From: Nitrospira sp.
GTDB lineage: Bacteria > Nitrospirota > Nitrospiria > Nitrospirales > Nitrospiraceae
Reading direction: 5' to 3'
NCBI GenBank assembly: GCA_024331095.1
Contig: JANDJE010000002.1
Location: 1-64,000, forward strand
DNA: 64,000 nt
The stretch's first letter is position 1. Each line of letters begins with the position of its first letter. Both the position numbers and the translations under genes were made by a program. The notes below the pieces were generated by a model that was not told the origin of the DNA, ran no database searches, and saw only the letters and a program-made list of their open reading frames with translations. Positions 46,101 through 54,989 of the stretch are shown here, in pieces.

Positions 46101-47915
46101 TTATGCCGGAACCGTCTGATGAGAAGATGTCTGCATAAGAATCTGATCGATCTCAGGAGCATCCAGGACTTCTTTTTCGAGCAACGCTTCGGCCAACGCT
46201 TTCAAGGTAGCCATCTGTTCGCTTAATATGCGTTTGGCGCGATCATAGTTTTCCGTCACAAATCGCTTGATTTCCAGATCGATCTCCAGGGCTATTTGAT
46301 CGCTGACGTCTCGTTTTGCCACAAAATCACGACCGAGGAAAACGGCGTCTTCTTTTTGCCCGAACGTCAACGGTCCGAGCTTTTCGCTCATCCCCCACTC
46401 GCAAACCATCTTGCGGGCCAAGTCCGTCGCACGTTCCAAGTCATTGCCCGCCCCGGTCGTGACATGCTTAAACACCAACTCTTCCGCCACCCGGCCGCCC
46501 ATGAGAATCGCGAGGGTGTTGTACAGAAACTCTTTTGAATAACTGTGTCGATCATCGGTCGGCAACTGCATCGTCAGACCCAGCGCTCGTCCGCGTGGAA
46601 TAATGGTCACTTTATGCACAGGATCCGTGCCCGGCAGCAACTTGGCCATCAGGGCATGACCGGCTTCATGGTAAGCCGTGACCCGTTTCTCTTCGTCGGT
46701 CAAAATCATGCTCTTGCGTTCGGCTCCCATCAAGACCTTGTCCTTCGCCATTTCAAAATCCACGGTCTCGACTTCTTTCTTATTTTGACGGGCGGCCCAC
46801 AGCGCCGCTTCGTTCACCAAATTTTCAAGGTCTGCTCCGGAAAAACCAGGGGTCCCGCGGGCGATCTTTTCAAGCTCGACGTTGGCCGCTATGGGCACTT
46901 TTTTCGTATGTACTTTCAATATTTCTGATCGCCCCCTCACGTCCGGACGATTCACGACAACTTGACGATCAAATCGTCCAGGCCGCAACAAAGCAGGGTC
47001 CAGCACGTCCGGACGGTTCGTCGCAGCCACCAGAATGATACCCTCCGTCGTATCAAACCCGTCCATCTCGACCAGGAGCTGATTGAGCGTCTGCTCCCGT
47101 TCGTCGTGTCCTCCTCCCAACCCGGCACCTCGTAGGCGACCGACGGCATCGATCTCATCAATGAAAATGATGCAGGGCGCATGCTTTTTCCCCTGCTCAA
47201 ACAAATCTCGAACACGAGACGCTCCGACTCCCACAAACATCTCGACGAAATCTGAACCGCTGATGCTGAAAAACGGCACCCCCGCTTCTCCGGCAATCGC
47301 TTTTGCGAGCAAGGTCTTTCCCGTCCCAGGAGGACCGACCACCAAGACCCCCTTTGGAATGCGTCCGCCCAATTTCTGGAACTTTCGAGGATCTTTAAGA
47401 AAATCAATGATTTCCAGAACCTCTTCTTTTGCCTCGTCGATTCCCGCGACGTCGGCGAAGGTCACTTTCTTTCGATCTTCAGTCAACATCCGTGCCCGAC
47501 TCTTGCCGAACGAGAGGGCTTTATTCCCCCCAATCTGCATCTGCCTCATAAGAAAGAACCAGAGCGCGAGGAATAAGATAAACGGCCCCCATGTAATGAG
47601 AAACGTAATGTACCAAGGGCTTTCCTCGGGCGGCTTGACCTCGATCTGAACATCTTTCTCCCGAAGTGTCTTGATCATATCGGGGTATTCGGCCGCGTAC
47701 GTCCGAATTCTGGTTTTATCCTTGAGCACTCCACTGATGTGATTGCCTTTGATGATGACCTTTTCAAAATCACCCTTGTCGAGCTTCGCCATGAAATCGC
47801 TGAAAATGACTTCTTCTTCCGGTGCATGGGTCGGCACGCTGAACAGGTTAAAGAGCAGAATCATGAACAAGCCGACAACAACCCAGAAGAGCAAGTTCTT
47901 GACTCTGGAATTCAT
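46101..47915 (-). CDS. ftsH: ATP-dependent zinc metalloprotease FtsH
   Basis: FtsH is a membrane-anchored AAA+ protease that degrades misfolded membrane proteins and short-lived regulators. The 604-residue protein has two N-terminal helices (about 5-23 and 105-125) around a periplasmic domain, then AAA motifs [13 protein letters not shown] (about 195), [12 protein letters not shown] (about 250) and [20 protein letters not shown], and the zinc protease site HEAGHALM (about 417). AGGAG precedes the ATG. It follows hpt by 108 bases, as tilS-hpt-ftsH in many bacteria. Confidence 0.98.
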   Translation of the reverse strand: MNSRVKNLLFWVVVGLFMILLFNLFSVPTHAPEEEVIFSDFMAKLDKGDFEKVIIKGNHISGVLKDKTRIRTYAAEYPDMIKTLREKDVQIEVKPPEESPWYITFLITWGPFILFLALWFFLMRQMQIGGNKALSFGKSRARMLTEDRKKVTFADVAGIDEAKEEVLEIIDFLKDPRKFQKLGGRIPKGVLVVGPPGTGKTLLAKAIAGEAGVPFFSISGSDFVEMFVGVGASRVRDLFEQGKKHAPCIIFIDEIDAVGRLRGAGLGGGHDEREQTLNQLLVEMDGFDTTEGIILVAATNRPDVLDPALLRPGRFDRQVVVNRPDVRGRSEILKVHTKKVPIAANVELEKIARGTPGFSGADLENLVNEAALWAARQNKKEVETVDFEMAKDKVLMGAERKSMILTDEEKRVTAYHEAGHALMAKLLPGTDPVHKVTIIPRGRALGLTMQLPTDDRHSYSKEFLYNTLAILMGGRVAEELVFKHVTTGAGNDLERATDLARKMVCEWGMSEKLGPLTFGQKEDAVFLGRDFVAKRDVSDQIALEIDLEIKRFVTENYDRAKRILSEQMATLKALAEALLEKEVLDAPEIDQILMQTSSHQTVPA

Positions 47916-48023
47916 CCGGATCTCCTTCGCGCTAACGTGACAATTGAACGGGATCGTTCGTCGATTGAAACTGATGTGATGTTAACACAGCAACGATCAG
48001 CTTGACAACAATGCCCCCCATCT

Positions 48024-48572
48024 CTACTTCGTTTTCTTCGCAAGATCCTTCTCATCGAGGACCGCCAGGTAAGGAAGATTTCGGTATTTTTGCTGATAGT
48101 CGAGCCCGTAGCCCACGACGTATCGATTAGGAACCGTAAATCCGACGTATGCGACATGAACGTCCACAACCCGGCCCTCCTGCTTACTGAGAAGCGCGCA
48201 GATGTTTATGCTGCGCGGCTTTTTCTTCGCAAGGGCCGTGAGCAACCGCCGAGCCGTCAACCCCGAATCGACGATATCTTCAACCAGCAGAACGTCTTTC
48301 CCTGTGATTGTTTCGGTCAAATCCGAAATCAATTTCGCTTTCCCCGGCGCCCCACCTTTTGTCTTCTCCGTGGTCACCACGAGAAAGTCCACCCGTATCG
48401 GAATGCGGATGGCCCGGGCCAAATCCGCATAAAAAGCATACGCTCCTTTCAAAACGCCGATCAAGACGAGGTCTTTGCCGGCGTAATCCGCACTGATCTG
48501 TCGGCCCAATTCACGGATGCGGGTCCTCATTTGCTCTTGAGTCACGATCGGTTTTCCGAACAATCGTTCCAT
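48024..48572 (-). CDS. hpt: Hypoxanthine phosphoribosyltransferase
   Basis: This 182-residue purine-salvage enzyme converts hypoxanthine (and guanine) with PRPP to IMP/GMP. The PRPP loop VLLVEDIVDSGLTARRLL is near residue 97, and the base-binding end has YVGFTVPNRYVVGYGLDYQQKYRNLPYL. It starts 3 bases after tilS and is followed by ftsH, the usual tilS-hpt-ftsH order. Confidence 0.96.
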   Translation of the reverse strand: MERLFGKPIVTQEQMRTRIRELGRQISADYAGKDLVLIGVLKGAYAFYADLARAIRIPIRVDFLVVTTEKTKGGAPGKAKLISDLTETITGKDVLLVEDIVDSGLTARRLLTALAKKKPRSINICALLSKQEGRVVDVHVAYVGFTVPNRYVVGYGLDYQQKYRNLPYLAVLDEKDLAKKTK

Positions 48573-48575
48573 ACC

Positions 48576-50057
48576 TTAGCTCTCCTCCAAACGCTCTTGC
48601 ACGCTGAGCACCACGCACCATTCGGTCTTCTCATCTATAGACCACCGGTCATCCTGTCTGTACCCGACGACCCACACGATGCCCTCCGAAGCCTCTACGA
48701 TCGGCGCGCGACGCCTCTCTCGGACCGGCACTTTCAAGTCCATGAAAAAATCTTGGAGTTTTTTCGACCGGCCTCCCATGCCGAACGGACAAAAACGATC
48801 TCCCGGCTTCCACCTCCGCACGACCAGACTTTCAGAAATTTTATTTGCATCCACCACGATTTTCTTTCGATCTCTTCCCGCGACCAGTCGAAGATCTTTC
48901 TTTTTGATCTTGAAAGCCTCGATGTGATGACCCGTTTCAGGCCAGACAACGGAACCTGGAATCGTAAGCGCCATCGGCGCCGTCCCAGCCGAAGAAACGC
49001 CGGCCGGCTCGCTGCAATCGACGCTGAAATCGGAAGGAGCAAAACACAATCGGTCTCTTTCAATCATGACCCCGACAGACGCCATACGCATGGAAGAACG
49101 CACGGTCGGTCCGTTCGCGATACGGAGAAGAGACTCCACCGCTTTCATGCCAGGCGGACGCCCTTTCGCATCCCATTCTTTGCACAGATTCCTGACGACA
49201 CGTCTCTGAACAGCGCACGGCAGACTCATAAAAAACGATCGGTCCACCGCTTTTCTCCCATCGGGCAGTCGTGTGATCCTTCCCTCGCACAGAGCGGCGA
49301 TCTGTCTTTCGAGGTATCGGTCATCCTCCACACAAAGATCGGCGAGCCGGCACAGGACCCTGACAGCCGACGGAACCACCTTCTCCAAGACCGGCATAAT
49401 CTCATGCCTGATCCGATTTCGGAGGTACATAGGCTTCTCATTGCTGGAATCCCATCGAAACGGCACGCCCTCATCGCGAAGGTAGGCAAGCACGTCCCCT
49501 CGCCTCGTGTCATACAACGGCCTGACAAAGAGATGGTTTCGACAGGGTGGCATGCCGGATGCTCCAGTCAGTCCGGCCCCACGGAGCATCCACAGCAAAA
49601 CGGTTTCGGCCTGATCGTCAGCGGTGTGTCCCAGGGCAATCCGATCCGCTCCGCAAACGAGGGCCCTCTTCATCATCGCCTCGTAGCGCAATTCGCGGGC
49701 GGTCGCTTGCAGAGAGGTTCCTCGTGGGCGAGAGCCGACGTCCAACCGCTCGACGAACAACGGCAGGTTCCACCGACGACAGAGGTCCTCAACGCAGGCT
49801 TGATCACCGTCGGATTCGGCTCCCCGCAACCCATAATTGTAATGGACCACCGTGAGGGTCAACCGCCAGGAAGGTCTCAGCCGGTTGAGTAACGACAACA
49901 GGGCCATCGAGTCCGGCCCCCCCGAGACCGCCACGAGCAGATGCCGGCCCGGCTCGAACAAGTGCCTCGTCCGAATGGTCCTGACGACCCGCTGGAGCAA
50001 GGGAGGCCACCCCGTTCTTGGGGGATGACCCGTGGCTCGTGAAACCACCGTCGTCAT
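48576..50057 (-). CDS. tilS: tRNA(Ile)-lysidine synthase
   Basis: TilS puts lysine on C34 of the CAU tRNA-Ile so that it reads AUA. The PP-loop SGGPDSMALLSLL lies near residue 46, and DRIALGHTADDQAETVLLWMLRGAG near 137 is the family's second motif; RPLYDTRRGDVLAYL follows. The C-terminal TilS_C region (about 370-490) ends with RKKIVVDANKISESLVVRRWKPGDRFCPFGMGG as key residues. The start was set at 50057, where ATGA overlaps the ribF stop; the frame is open to 50105. Length of 493 is normal. Confidence 0.94.
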   Translation of the reverse strand: MTTVVSRATGHPPRTGWPPLLQRVVRTIRTRHLFEPGRHLLVAVSGGPDSMALLSLLNRLRPSWRLTLTVVHYNYGLRGAESDGDQACVEDLCRRWNLPLFVERLDVGSRPRGTSLQATARELRYEAMMKRALVCGADRIALGHTADDQAETVLLWMLRGAGLTGASGMPPCRNHLFVRPLYDTRRGDVLAYLRDEGVPFRWDSSNEKPMYLRNRIRHEIMPVLEKVVPSAVRVLCRLADLCVEDDRYLERQIAALCEGRITRLPDGRKAVDRSFFMSLPCAVQRRVVRNLCKEWDAKGRPPGMKAVESLLRIANGPTVRSSMRMASVGVMIERDRLCFAPSDFSVDCSEPAGVSSAGTAPMALTIPGSVVWPETGHHIEAFKIKKKDLRLVAGRDRKKIVVDANKISESLVVRRWKPGDRFCPFGMGGRSKKLQDFFMDLKVPVRERRRAPIVEASEGIVWVVGYRQDDRWSIDEKTEWCVVLSVQERLEES

Positions 50058-51013
50058 CGTTTCTCCATTGTCGCCGCCTGTGTCGGCTGAAGGTTGCGCA
50101 ACCACTCCCTTGCGGACTCCACATCGAGCGCGATTTGCCTGCTCAACGCTTCCGCCCCAGAAAACCGGACGTCGCCTCTGATCCGCCCGACGAATTCGAC
50201 GACGATCCGCTCTTCGTACAGATCAGGCTCCTCGTCCAACAGATGAACTTCGAGCAACCGTTCGCCCGCACCGAACGTCGGCCTTGTTCCGATATACGAA
50301 ATCGAGTCATGCCGACGCTCCTTCCACAGAGTGACGGTGGCATAGACACCGTCCGGAGGCATGACGCGATCAACGGGAAGCCGAAGGTTGGCCGTTCGCC
50401 ACCCCACCGCATGTCCCCTCTGCGCCCCGCGGGAGACCATGCCGGCGATGGTGTAGCGGCGACCGAGCAACGGAGCCGCCTGGTCCACCGATCCCGCTTG
50501 AATCAACTGGCGAATTCTCGTCGAGCTGACGATGGCTCCGCCGGCCAGAACCGGATCCATCGGGTGAACGAGAAAGCCATGGCGCGTCCCCAACGCCACC
50601 AGATCCTCCACTTTTCCCGCTCGGTTGTGGCCGAAGACAAAGTGCCGTCCAATGAACAATTCTTTTGTATGCAACCCTTGCACAAGCACCTGCTCCACAA
50701 ACGCTTCGGGCGGCAGAGCGGCAAACGACCGAGTAAATTCCACGAAGACGACCTCATCGACGCCGGCCGCCTGGAAGAACCCTAGTTTTTCCTCCGGATC
50801 GGTCAAGAATCGGAGATTGGCGTGCGGAGCCAGGATCCTCACGGGGTGCGGGTTGAAGGTGAGGACCAGGGCGGTGCCTCCGACTTTCCGAGCCGCTTCC
50901 ACCACGGCTTGCAACAGAGCCCGATGTCCAACGTGATGACCGTCAAAATTCCCGATCGTGACGATCGGATAGGGTCGCGCAATCTCGTGCTGATATCCGT
51001 ACGTTACCTTCAT
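50054..51013 (-). CDS. ribF: Bifunctional riboflavin kinase/FAD synthetase
   Basis: RibF makes FMN and then FAD. The N-terminal adenylyltransferase domain has VTIGNFDGHHVGHRALL (about 18) and VFGHNRAGKVEDL (about 124), with SSTRIRQLIQAGSVDQAAPLLGR. The C-terminal kinase domain shows GHAVGWRTANLRLPVDRVMPPDGVYATV (about 195). The protein of 319 residues is normal in size. It starts 10 bases after hemB and overlaps tilS, so it is in the long heme-ftsH transcript. Confidence 0.95.
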   Translation of the reverse strand: MKVTYGYQHEIARPYPIVTIGNFDGHHVGHRALLQAVVEAARKVGGTALVLTFNPHPVRILAPHANLRFLTDPEEKLGFFQAAGVDEVVFVEFTRSFAALPPEAFVEQVLVQGLHTKELFIGRHFVFGHNRAGKVEDLVALGTRHGFLVHPMDPVLAGGAIVSSTRIRQLIQAGSVDQAAPLLGRRYTIAGMVSRGAQRGHAVGWRTANLRLPVDRVMPPDGVYATVTLWKERRHDSISYIGTRPTFGAGERLLEVHLLDEEPDLYEERIVVEFVGRIRGDVRFSGAEALSRQIALDVESAREWLRNLQPTQAATMEKR

Positions 51014-51022
51014 CGTCGCCGG

Positions 51023-52003
51023 TCAGCCTTTCAAAGCCAGCAACCGAACGGCGTCTTTGGCGAAATAGGTCAAAATCAGATCGGCGCCCGCCCGCTTGAT
51101 CGCCACCAACGATTCGAGGGTTGCACGCGATTCATCGAGCCAACCGGCTTGAGCGGCCGCCTTGATCATGCTGTATTCACCGCTGACCTGATAGGCGGCG
51201 ATCGGCAGGAGCGTGCGGCTTCTTGCGGCGGCGATGACGTCCAAATAGGGCAAGGCCGGCTTCACCATGACAATATCGGCCCCTTCCTCCACGTCCAGTT
51301 CGATCTCGCGCAGCGCCTCGCGCCGGTTGCCCGGATCCATTTGATACGATTGTCGATCCCCGAATTGAGGACTCGAAAAGGCCGCGTCGCGAAACGGCGC
51401 GTAAAAACACGAGGCAAACTTGGCCGCATAGGCCATGATCGGGACATCGGGAAATCCAGCCCGGTCAAGTTCATCTCTGATGGCCGCCACCCGCCCGTCC
51501 ATCATGTCGGAAGGCGCCACCATATCGGCCCCCGCTTCGGCGTGGGTGCGGGCCATGATCCTGAGACAATCGAGAGTTTCGTCGTTGCAAATCTTGCCGT
51601 CACGGACGATCCCGCAGTGACCGTGGCTGGTGTACTCATCGATGCAGACGTCGGTGATGACGATCAGGCCGGGCACCTTTTCCTTAATCGCCCGGACCGC
51701 CCGTTGCACGATGCCGTTCGGATCGAGACCCGCGCTGCCTTGCTCGTCCTTTTGGGCGGGAATGCCGAATAAAATGATCGCCGGAATGCCAAGCGCCTTG
51801 ATCTCGGCGGCCTCCTCGATGAGCAGATCGATCGAAAGTCTGTATTGGCCCGGCATTGAAACGATCGGCTCACGACGATCTCGACCTTCGACAACGAAGA
51901 ACGGCGCGATAAAATCGGCGGGAGACAGCGCTGTTTCCCGCACCATCCGCCGGAGACCTTCCTGCTGCCGGAGTCGGCGCAGCCGCTGGACCGGAAACGC
52001 CAT
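51023..52003 (-). CDS. hemB: Delta-aminolevulinic acid dehydratase (porphobilinogen synthase)
   Basis: HemB condenses two aminolevulinates to porphobilinogen. The 326-residue protein starts with RLRRLRQQEGLRRMVRETALSPADFIAPFFVVEG, has both Schiff-base lysines, in AYAAKFASCFYAPFRDAA (about 200) and VMVKPALPYLDVI (about 253). The metal loop reads DVCIDEYTSHGHCG (about 121-134); one of three zinc-cysteines of the E. coli type is Asp. It lies 6 bases after the CBS gene and 10 before ribF. Confidence 0.97.
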   Translation of the reverse strand: MAFPVQRLRRLRQQEGLRRMVRETALSPADFIAPFFVVEGRDRREPIVSMPGQYRLSIDLLIEEAAEIKALGIPAIILFGIPAQKDEQGSAGLDPNGIVQRAVRAIKEKVPGLIVITDVCIDEYTSHGHCGIVRDGKICNDETLDCLRIMARTHAEAGADMVAPSDMMDGRVAAIRDELDRAGFPDVPIMAYAAKFASCFYAPFRDAAFSSPQFGDRQSYQMDPGNRREALREIELDVEEGADIVMVKPALPYLDVIAAARSRTLLPIAAYQVSGEYSMIKAAAQAGWLDESRATLESLVAIKRAGADLILTYFAKDAVRLLALKG

Positions 52004-52009
52004 GCAGCC

Positions 52010-52405
52010 CTACTTCTTTCGAGGCAGATTCGTCAAAAACACGACCAGGTCGCGGACGGAAATCATCCCCACCAGTTTTCCGTCTCGACTCACTCCCAGA
52101 TGACGCACATGAGACTGAGCCATTAAATCGTTGGCGTCGAGGAGCGTTTTGTTATCTTCGATGGTCATGATAGGAGCGGACATGATCTGTTCCACCGTCG
52201 TCTTGGTGGCATCCGCCCCGGCGGCCACGACCCGACGCATCATATCCGTATCCGTGACAATACCGATGATCTCACGATCGTTGGTCACGAACAGACTGCC
52301 GATCCCCTTGTCGCGCATAATCCTAGCCGCCGTCTGGGCATCCGTATCCCGCTGCACCGTCACGAATTTTTCTCGTGGAATCATGAATGACTTCACAGGA
52401 ACCAT
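52010..52405 (-). CDS. CBS-domain protein
   Basis: The 131-residue cytoplasmic protein is a single pair of CBS domains: FVTVQRDTDAQTAARIMRDKGIGSLFVTNDREIIGIVTDTDM (first, about 14-62) and MTIEDNKTLLDANDLMAQSHVRHLGVSRDGKLVGMISVRDLV (second, about 75-125), cited by region. Such pairs bind adenosine nucleotides or SAM and regulate other proteins. Its place between the cobA/hemD and hemB genes (gaps of 23 and 6 bases) suggests a link to tetrapyrrole flux, but no target can be read. Confidence 0.9.
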   Translation of the reverse strand: MVPVKSFMIPREKFVTVQRDTDAQTAARIMRDKGIGSLFVTNDREIIGIVTDTDMMRRVVAAGADATKTTVEQIMSAPIMTIEDNKTLLDANDLMAQSHVRHLGVSRDGKLVGMISVRDLVVFLTNLPRKK

Positions 52406-52428
52406 GCCGCCTTCCTCCTTTTCTGGTC

Positions 52429-54009
52429 TTATGGTCGCTGTATCGTCTCCGACGTTCTTGCCGCAACGTTCGCCTGGCTTTCATAATACCGCACGATGGC
52501 GTCGACCAATGCCGGAATCGTATTTTCATCGGGCATGATCGAGGCCGTCATGCCGAACTCCTCCAGGGTCCTCGCCGTAATCGGTCCTATCACGGCCACG
52601 ACGACCGATCGCAAAAGAGCGATAGCCTGCTCCGCTCCCCCGACCATGGCCACGAAATTGCGGACCGTGGACGAGCTGGTAAACGTGACCACATGGACCT
52701 GCCCCTCCGACAACAGTCGACGCCAGTGTTCACCATCTCCGTCCGGTATCACCGTCCTATACACCGATACGACGTCGACATGGGCCCCTCGGGCCCGCAA
52801 TTCGTCCGGGAGCACTTCTCGTGCCACTTCCGCCCTTGGGATAAGGACACGCATCGATCGGGCATTCAACCCATCCAGGGCGCCGATGATGCCTTCCGCC
52901 TGGTAATCGGTCGGAATGACATCCGCCTTGACTCCGAACTTCTCGATCTCTTGAGCCGTGCGGGGTCCGATACAACAAATCACTCGTCCGGCCAGACAAC
53001 GCGCGTCGAATCCGCTTGCGCGCAATCTGGTCATGAATCGATTCACACCGTTGACGCTGGTGAAGATGATCCAGTCGTAGGAACCAATGTCGGCGATGGC
53101 CCGATCGACCGCTCCCCACTCAGCCGGCGGCATGATTCGGATTGTCGGAGCTTCGATCGGCTCGGCGCCATGCGCGGCCAGCAGCTCGGCCAGTTCCCAG
53201 GCCTGCTCTTGAGCCCTTGTCATCAACACCCGTTTCCCAAAGAGCGGCTTGGTCTCGAACCAATTGAGTTGTGACCGGAGAAGGACCACTTCCCCCACGA
53301 CGATCACCGCCGGCGGCTCAAGCTTCGCCGCCTCCGCCTTGGCGGCAATGTCGGCCAACGTCCCGACGATCGTCTGCTGCGAGGCTCTGGTTCCCCATCG
53401 AATCACCGCCGCCGGCGTATCGGGCGATCGCCCTTCGGCCGCCAAATTGGCCGTAATCAACGCGAGATTCTTGACACCCATCAGAAACACGAGCGTGCCG
53501 CGGCTGGTTGCGAGCCGAGTCCATTCGACTCCCGTCGACGGCTTTTCCGGATCTTCGTGTCCGGTCACAAACGTCACCGTGGAAGCCATGGTCCTGTGGG
53601 TGACGGGAATCCCGGCATAGGCCGGAGCCGCGATCGCGGCCGTGACGCCGGGAACAATTTCAAACTCGACGCCGGCCGACGCCAGAGCCTCCGCCTCTTC
53701 GCCCCCCCGCCCAAACACGAACGGATCTCCGCCTTTGAGTCGCACGACCACTTTTCCTTGCCGCGCCCGTTCGATCAACAATCGGGTGATCTCATCTTGA
53801 TCAGGATACTTTCCTCGCCCCCGCCGGCCGACATAGATCCGCTCCGTCTCATTCGGCGCGTGTTTCAGAAGTTCCGAATTTGCCAGATAATCATAAAGCA
53901 CTACGTCCGCCCGTTTGAGACACTCCAAGCCGCGAACGGTCAACAGTTTGGGGTCGCCGGGTCCGGCGCCGACCAAATACACCTTGCCCTTTGCTCCTTC
54001 GGCTTTCAT
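52429..54009 (-). CDS. cobA/hemD: Uroporphyrinogen-III C-methyltransferase / uroporphyrinogen-III synthase fusion
   Basis: The 526-residue protein fuses two enzymes. Residues about 1-250 are the SAM-dependent methylase that makes precorrin-2 (VYLVGAGPGDPKLLTVRGLECL, VRLKGGDPFVFGRGGEEAEAL, PVTHRTMASTVTFVTGHE). About 265-520 are HemD, which closes hydroxymethylbilane to uroporphyrinogen III (VLMTRAQEQAWELAELL, IIFTSVNGVNRFM, CIGPRTAQEIEKFGV, VVAVIGPITARTLEEFGM). The fusion sits at the branch point between heme and siroheme/cobalamin/heme d1. It overlaps hemC by ATGA. Confidence 0.96.
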   Translation of the reverse strand: MKAEGAKGKVYLVGAGPGDPKLLTVRGLECLKRADVVLYDYLANSELLKHAPNETERIYVGRRGRGKYPDQDEITRLLIERARQGKVVVRLKGGDPFVFGRGGEEAEALASAGVEFEIVPGVTAAIAAPAYAGIPVTHRTMASTVTFVTGHEDPEKPSTGVEWTRLATSRGTLVFLMGVKNLALITANLAAEGRSPDTPAAVIRWGTRASQQTIVGTLADIAAKAEAAKLEPPAVIVVGEVVLLRSQLNWFETKPLFGKRVLMTRAQEQAWELAELLAAHGAEPIEAPTIRIMPPAEWGAVDRAIADIGSYDWIIFTSVNGVNRFMTRLRASGFDARCLAGRVICCIGPRTAQEIEKFGVKADVIPTDYQAEGIIGALDGLNARSMRVLIPRAEVAREVLPDELRARGAHVDVVSVYRTVIPDGDGEHWRRLLSEGQVHVVTFTSSSTVRNFVAMVGGAEQAIALLRSVVVAVIGPITARTLEEFGMTASIMPDENTIPALVDAIVRYYESQANVAARTSETIQRP

Positions 54010-54977
54010 CGATTGATTCCATAAATGTCTCGAAGGATTCGGTCGCCGCCCCTCGCGAGCAATCGTTCGGCCAATTGAACACCTATTGCGAAGGCATCCT
54101 CATTCGCGCCTTGAATCTGATCTCGAATGATGGTCTTCCCGTCCACGCTGGCCACGAGTCCATCCAATCGGACCTGCCCCTCGGACACCATCGCATGGGC
54201 GGCGATCGGTACTTGGCAGCCGCCCTCCAGTCGATGTAAGAACGCGCGCTCCGCAGTCACGGCCGTTCGCGTAACCGGATCGTTGAGCGGCTCCAGAATC
54301 GAACGCACAAAACCGTCATTGCTCCGCCCTTGAATGCCCAACGCTCCCTGGCCGATCGCCGGCAAGCTGACGATCGGATCGAGATACTCGGTAATCTCCC
54401 CGGCCCACGCCAACCGATGCAATCCGGCCGCGGCCAGCACGATGGCGTCGAAATCTCCTTCTTTCAACTTTCTGAGGCGAGTGTCAAGGTTGCCTCGCAA
54501 CAGGCTGATCCGGAGGTCGGGTCTGAGGCCGAGGAGCTGCGCCTGCCGACGCAAACTCGCGGTGCCGATCACGGCGCCGGGCGGCAGGTCCTTGAATCCT
54601 CGCCCGTCTCGGCTGATCAACGCGTCGCGGGCGTCTTCGCGGGAAGGCACGCAGAGGATGTCAAGCCCATCCGGCATTTGAGCGGGCACATCCTTCATGC
54701 TGTGAACGGCCAAATCAATCTCGCCGGCGAGCAGGGCTTCCTCGATTTCTTTGACGAAGAGCCCTTTTCCGCCGATCTTGGCCAGCGGCACATCAAGGAT
54801 TTTGTCACCGGACGTCTGAATCTTGCGCAACGTCACGCCGATATCCGGCGCGACGGCTTGAATGCGCGATCGAAACCATTCACTCTGTCGGAGCGCGAGT
54901 TTGCTTCCTCTTGTTCCGATGACTAACGCCGATCGACGATCTGGTGGCACCGACATCCCCGCCATTTTTCCGTTCAC
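54006..54977 (-). CDS. hemC: Hydroxymethylbilane synthase (porphobilinogen deaminase)
   Basis: HemC polymerises four porphobilinogens on a dipyrromethane cofactor. The 323-residue protein shows IGTRGSKLALRQSEWFR (about 21), LFVKEIEEALLAGEIDLAVHSMKDVP (about 73) and the cofactor cysteine in LEGGCQVPIAAHAMV (about 253). Met1, Met5 and Met8 are all possible starts; none has a strong ribosome binding site. It lies 12 bases after hemA. Confidence 0.96.
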   Translation of the reverse strand: MNGKMAGMSVPPDRRSALVIGTRGSKLALRQSEWFRSRIQAVAPDIGVTLRKIQTSGDKILDVPLAKIGGKGLFVKEIEEALLAGEIDLAVHSMKDVPAQMPDGLDILCVPSREDARDALISRDGRGFKDLPPGAVIGTASLRRQAQLLGLRPDLRISLLRGNLDTRLRKLKEGDFDAIVLAAAGLHRLAWAGEITEYLDPIVSLPAIGQGALGIQGRSNDGFVRSILEPLNDPVTRTAVTAERAFLHRLEGGCQVPIAAHAMVSEGQVRLDGLVASVDGKTIIRDQIQGANEDAFAIGVQLAERLLARGGDRILRDIYGINR

Positions 54978-54989
54978 GCCGGCGACAAC

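Noticed and set aside
48090..49892. 600-codon plus-strand open frame
   Set aside because: Antisense to hpt and tilS, rich in His, Arg and Pro as expected of a shadow.
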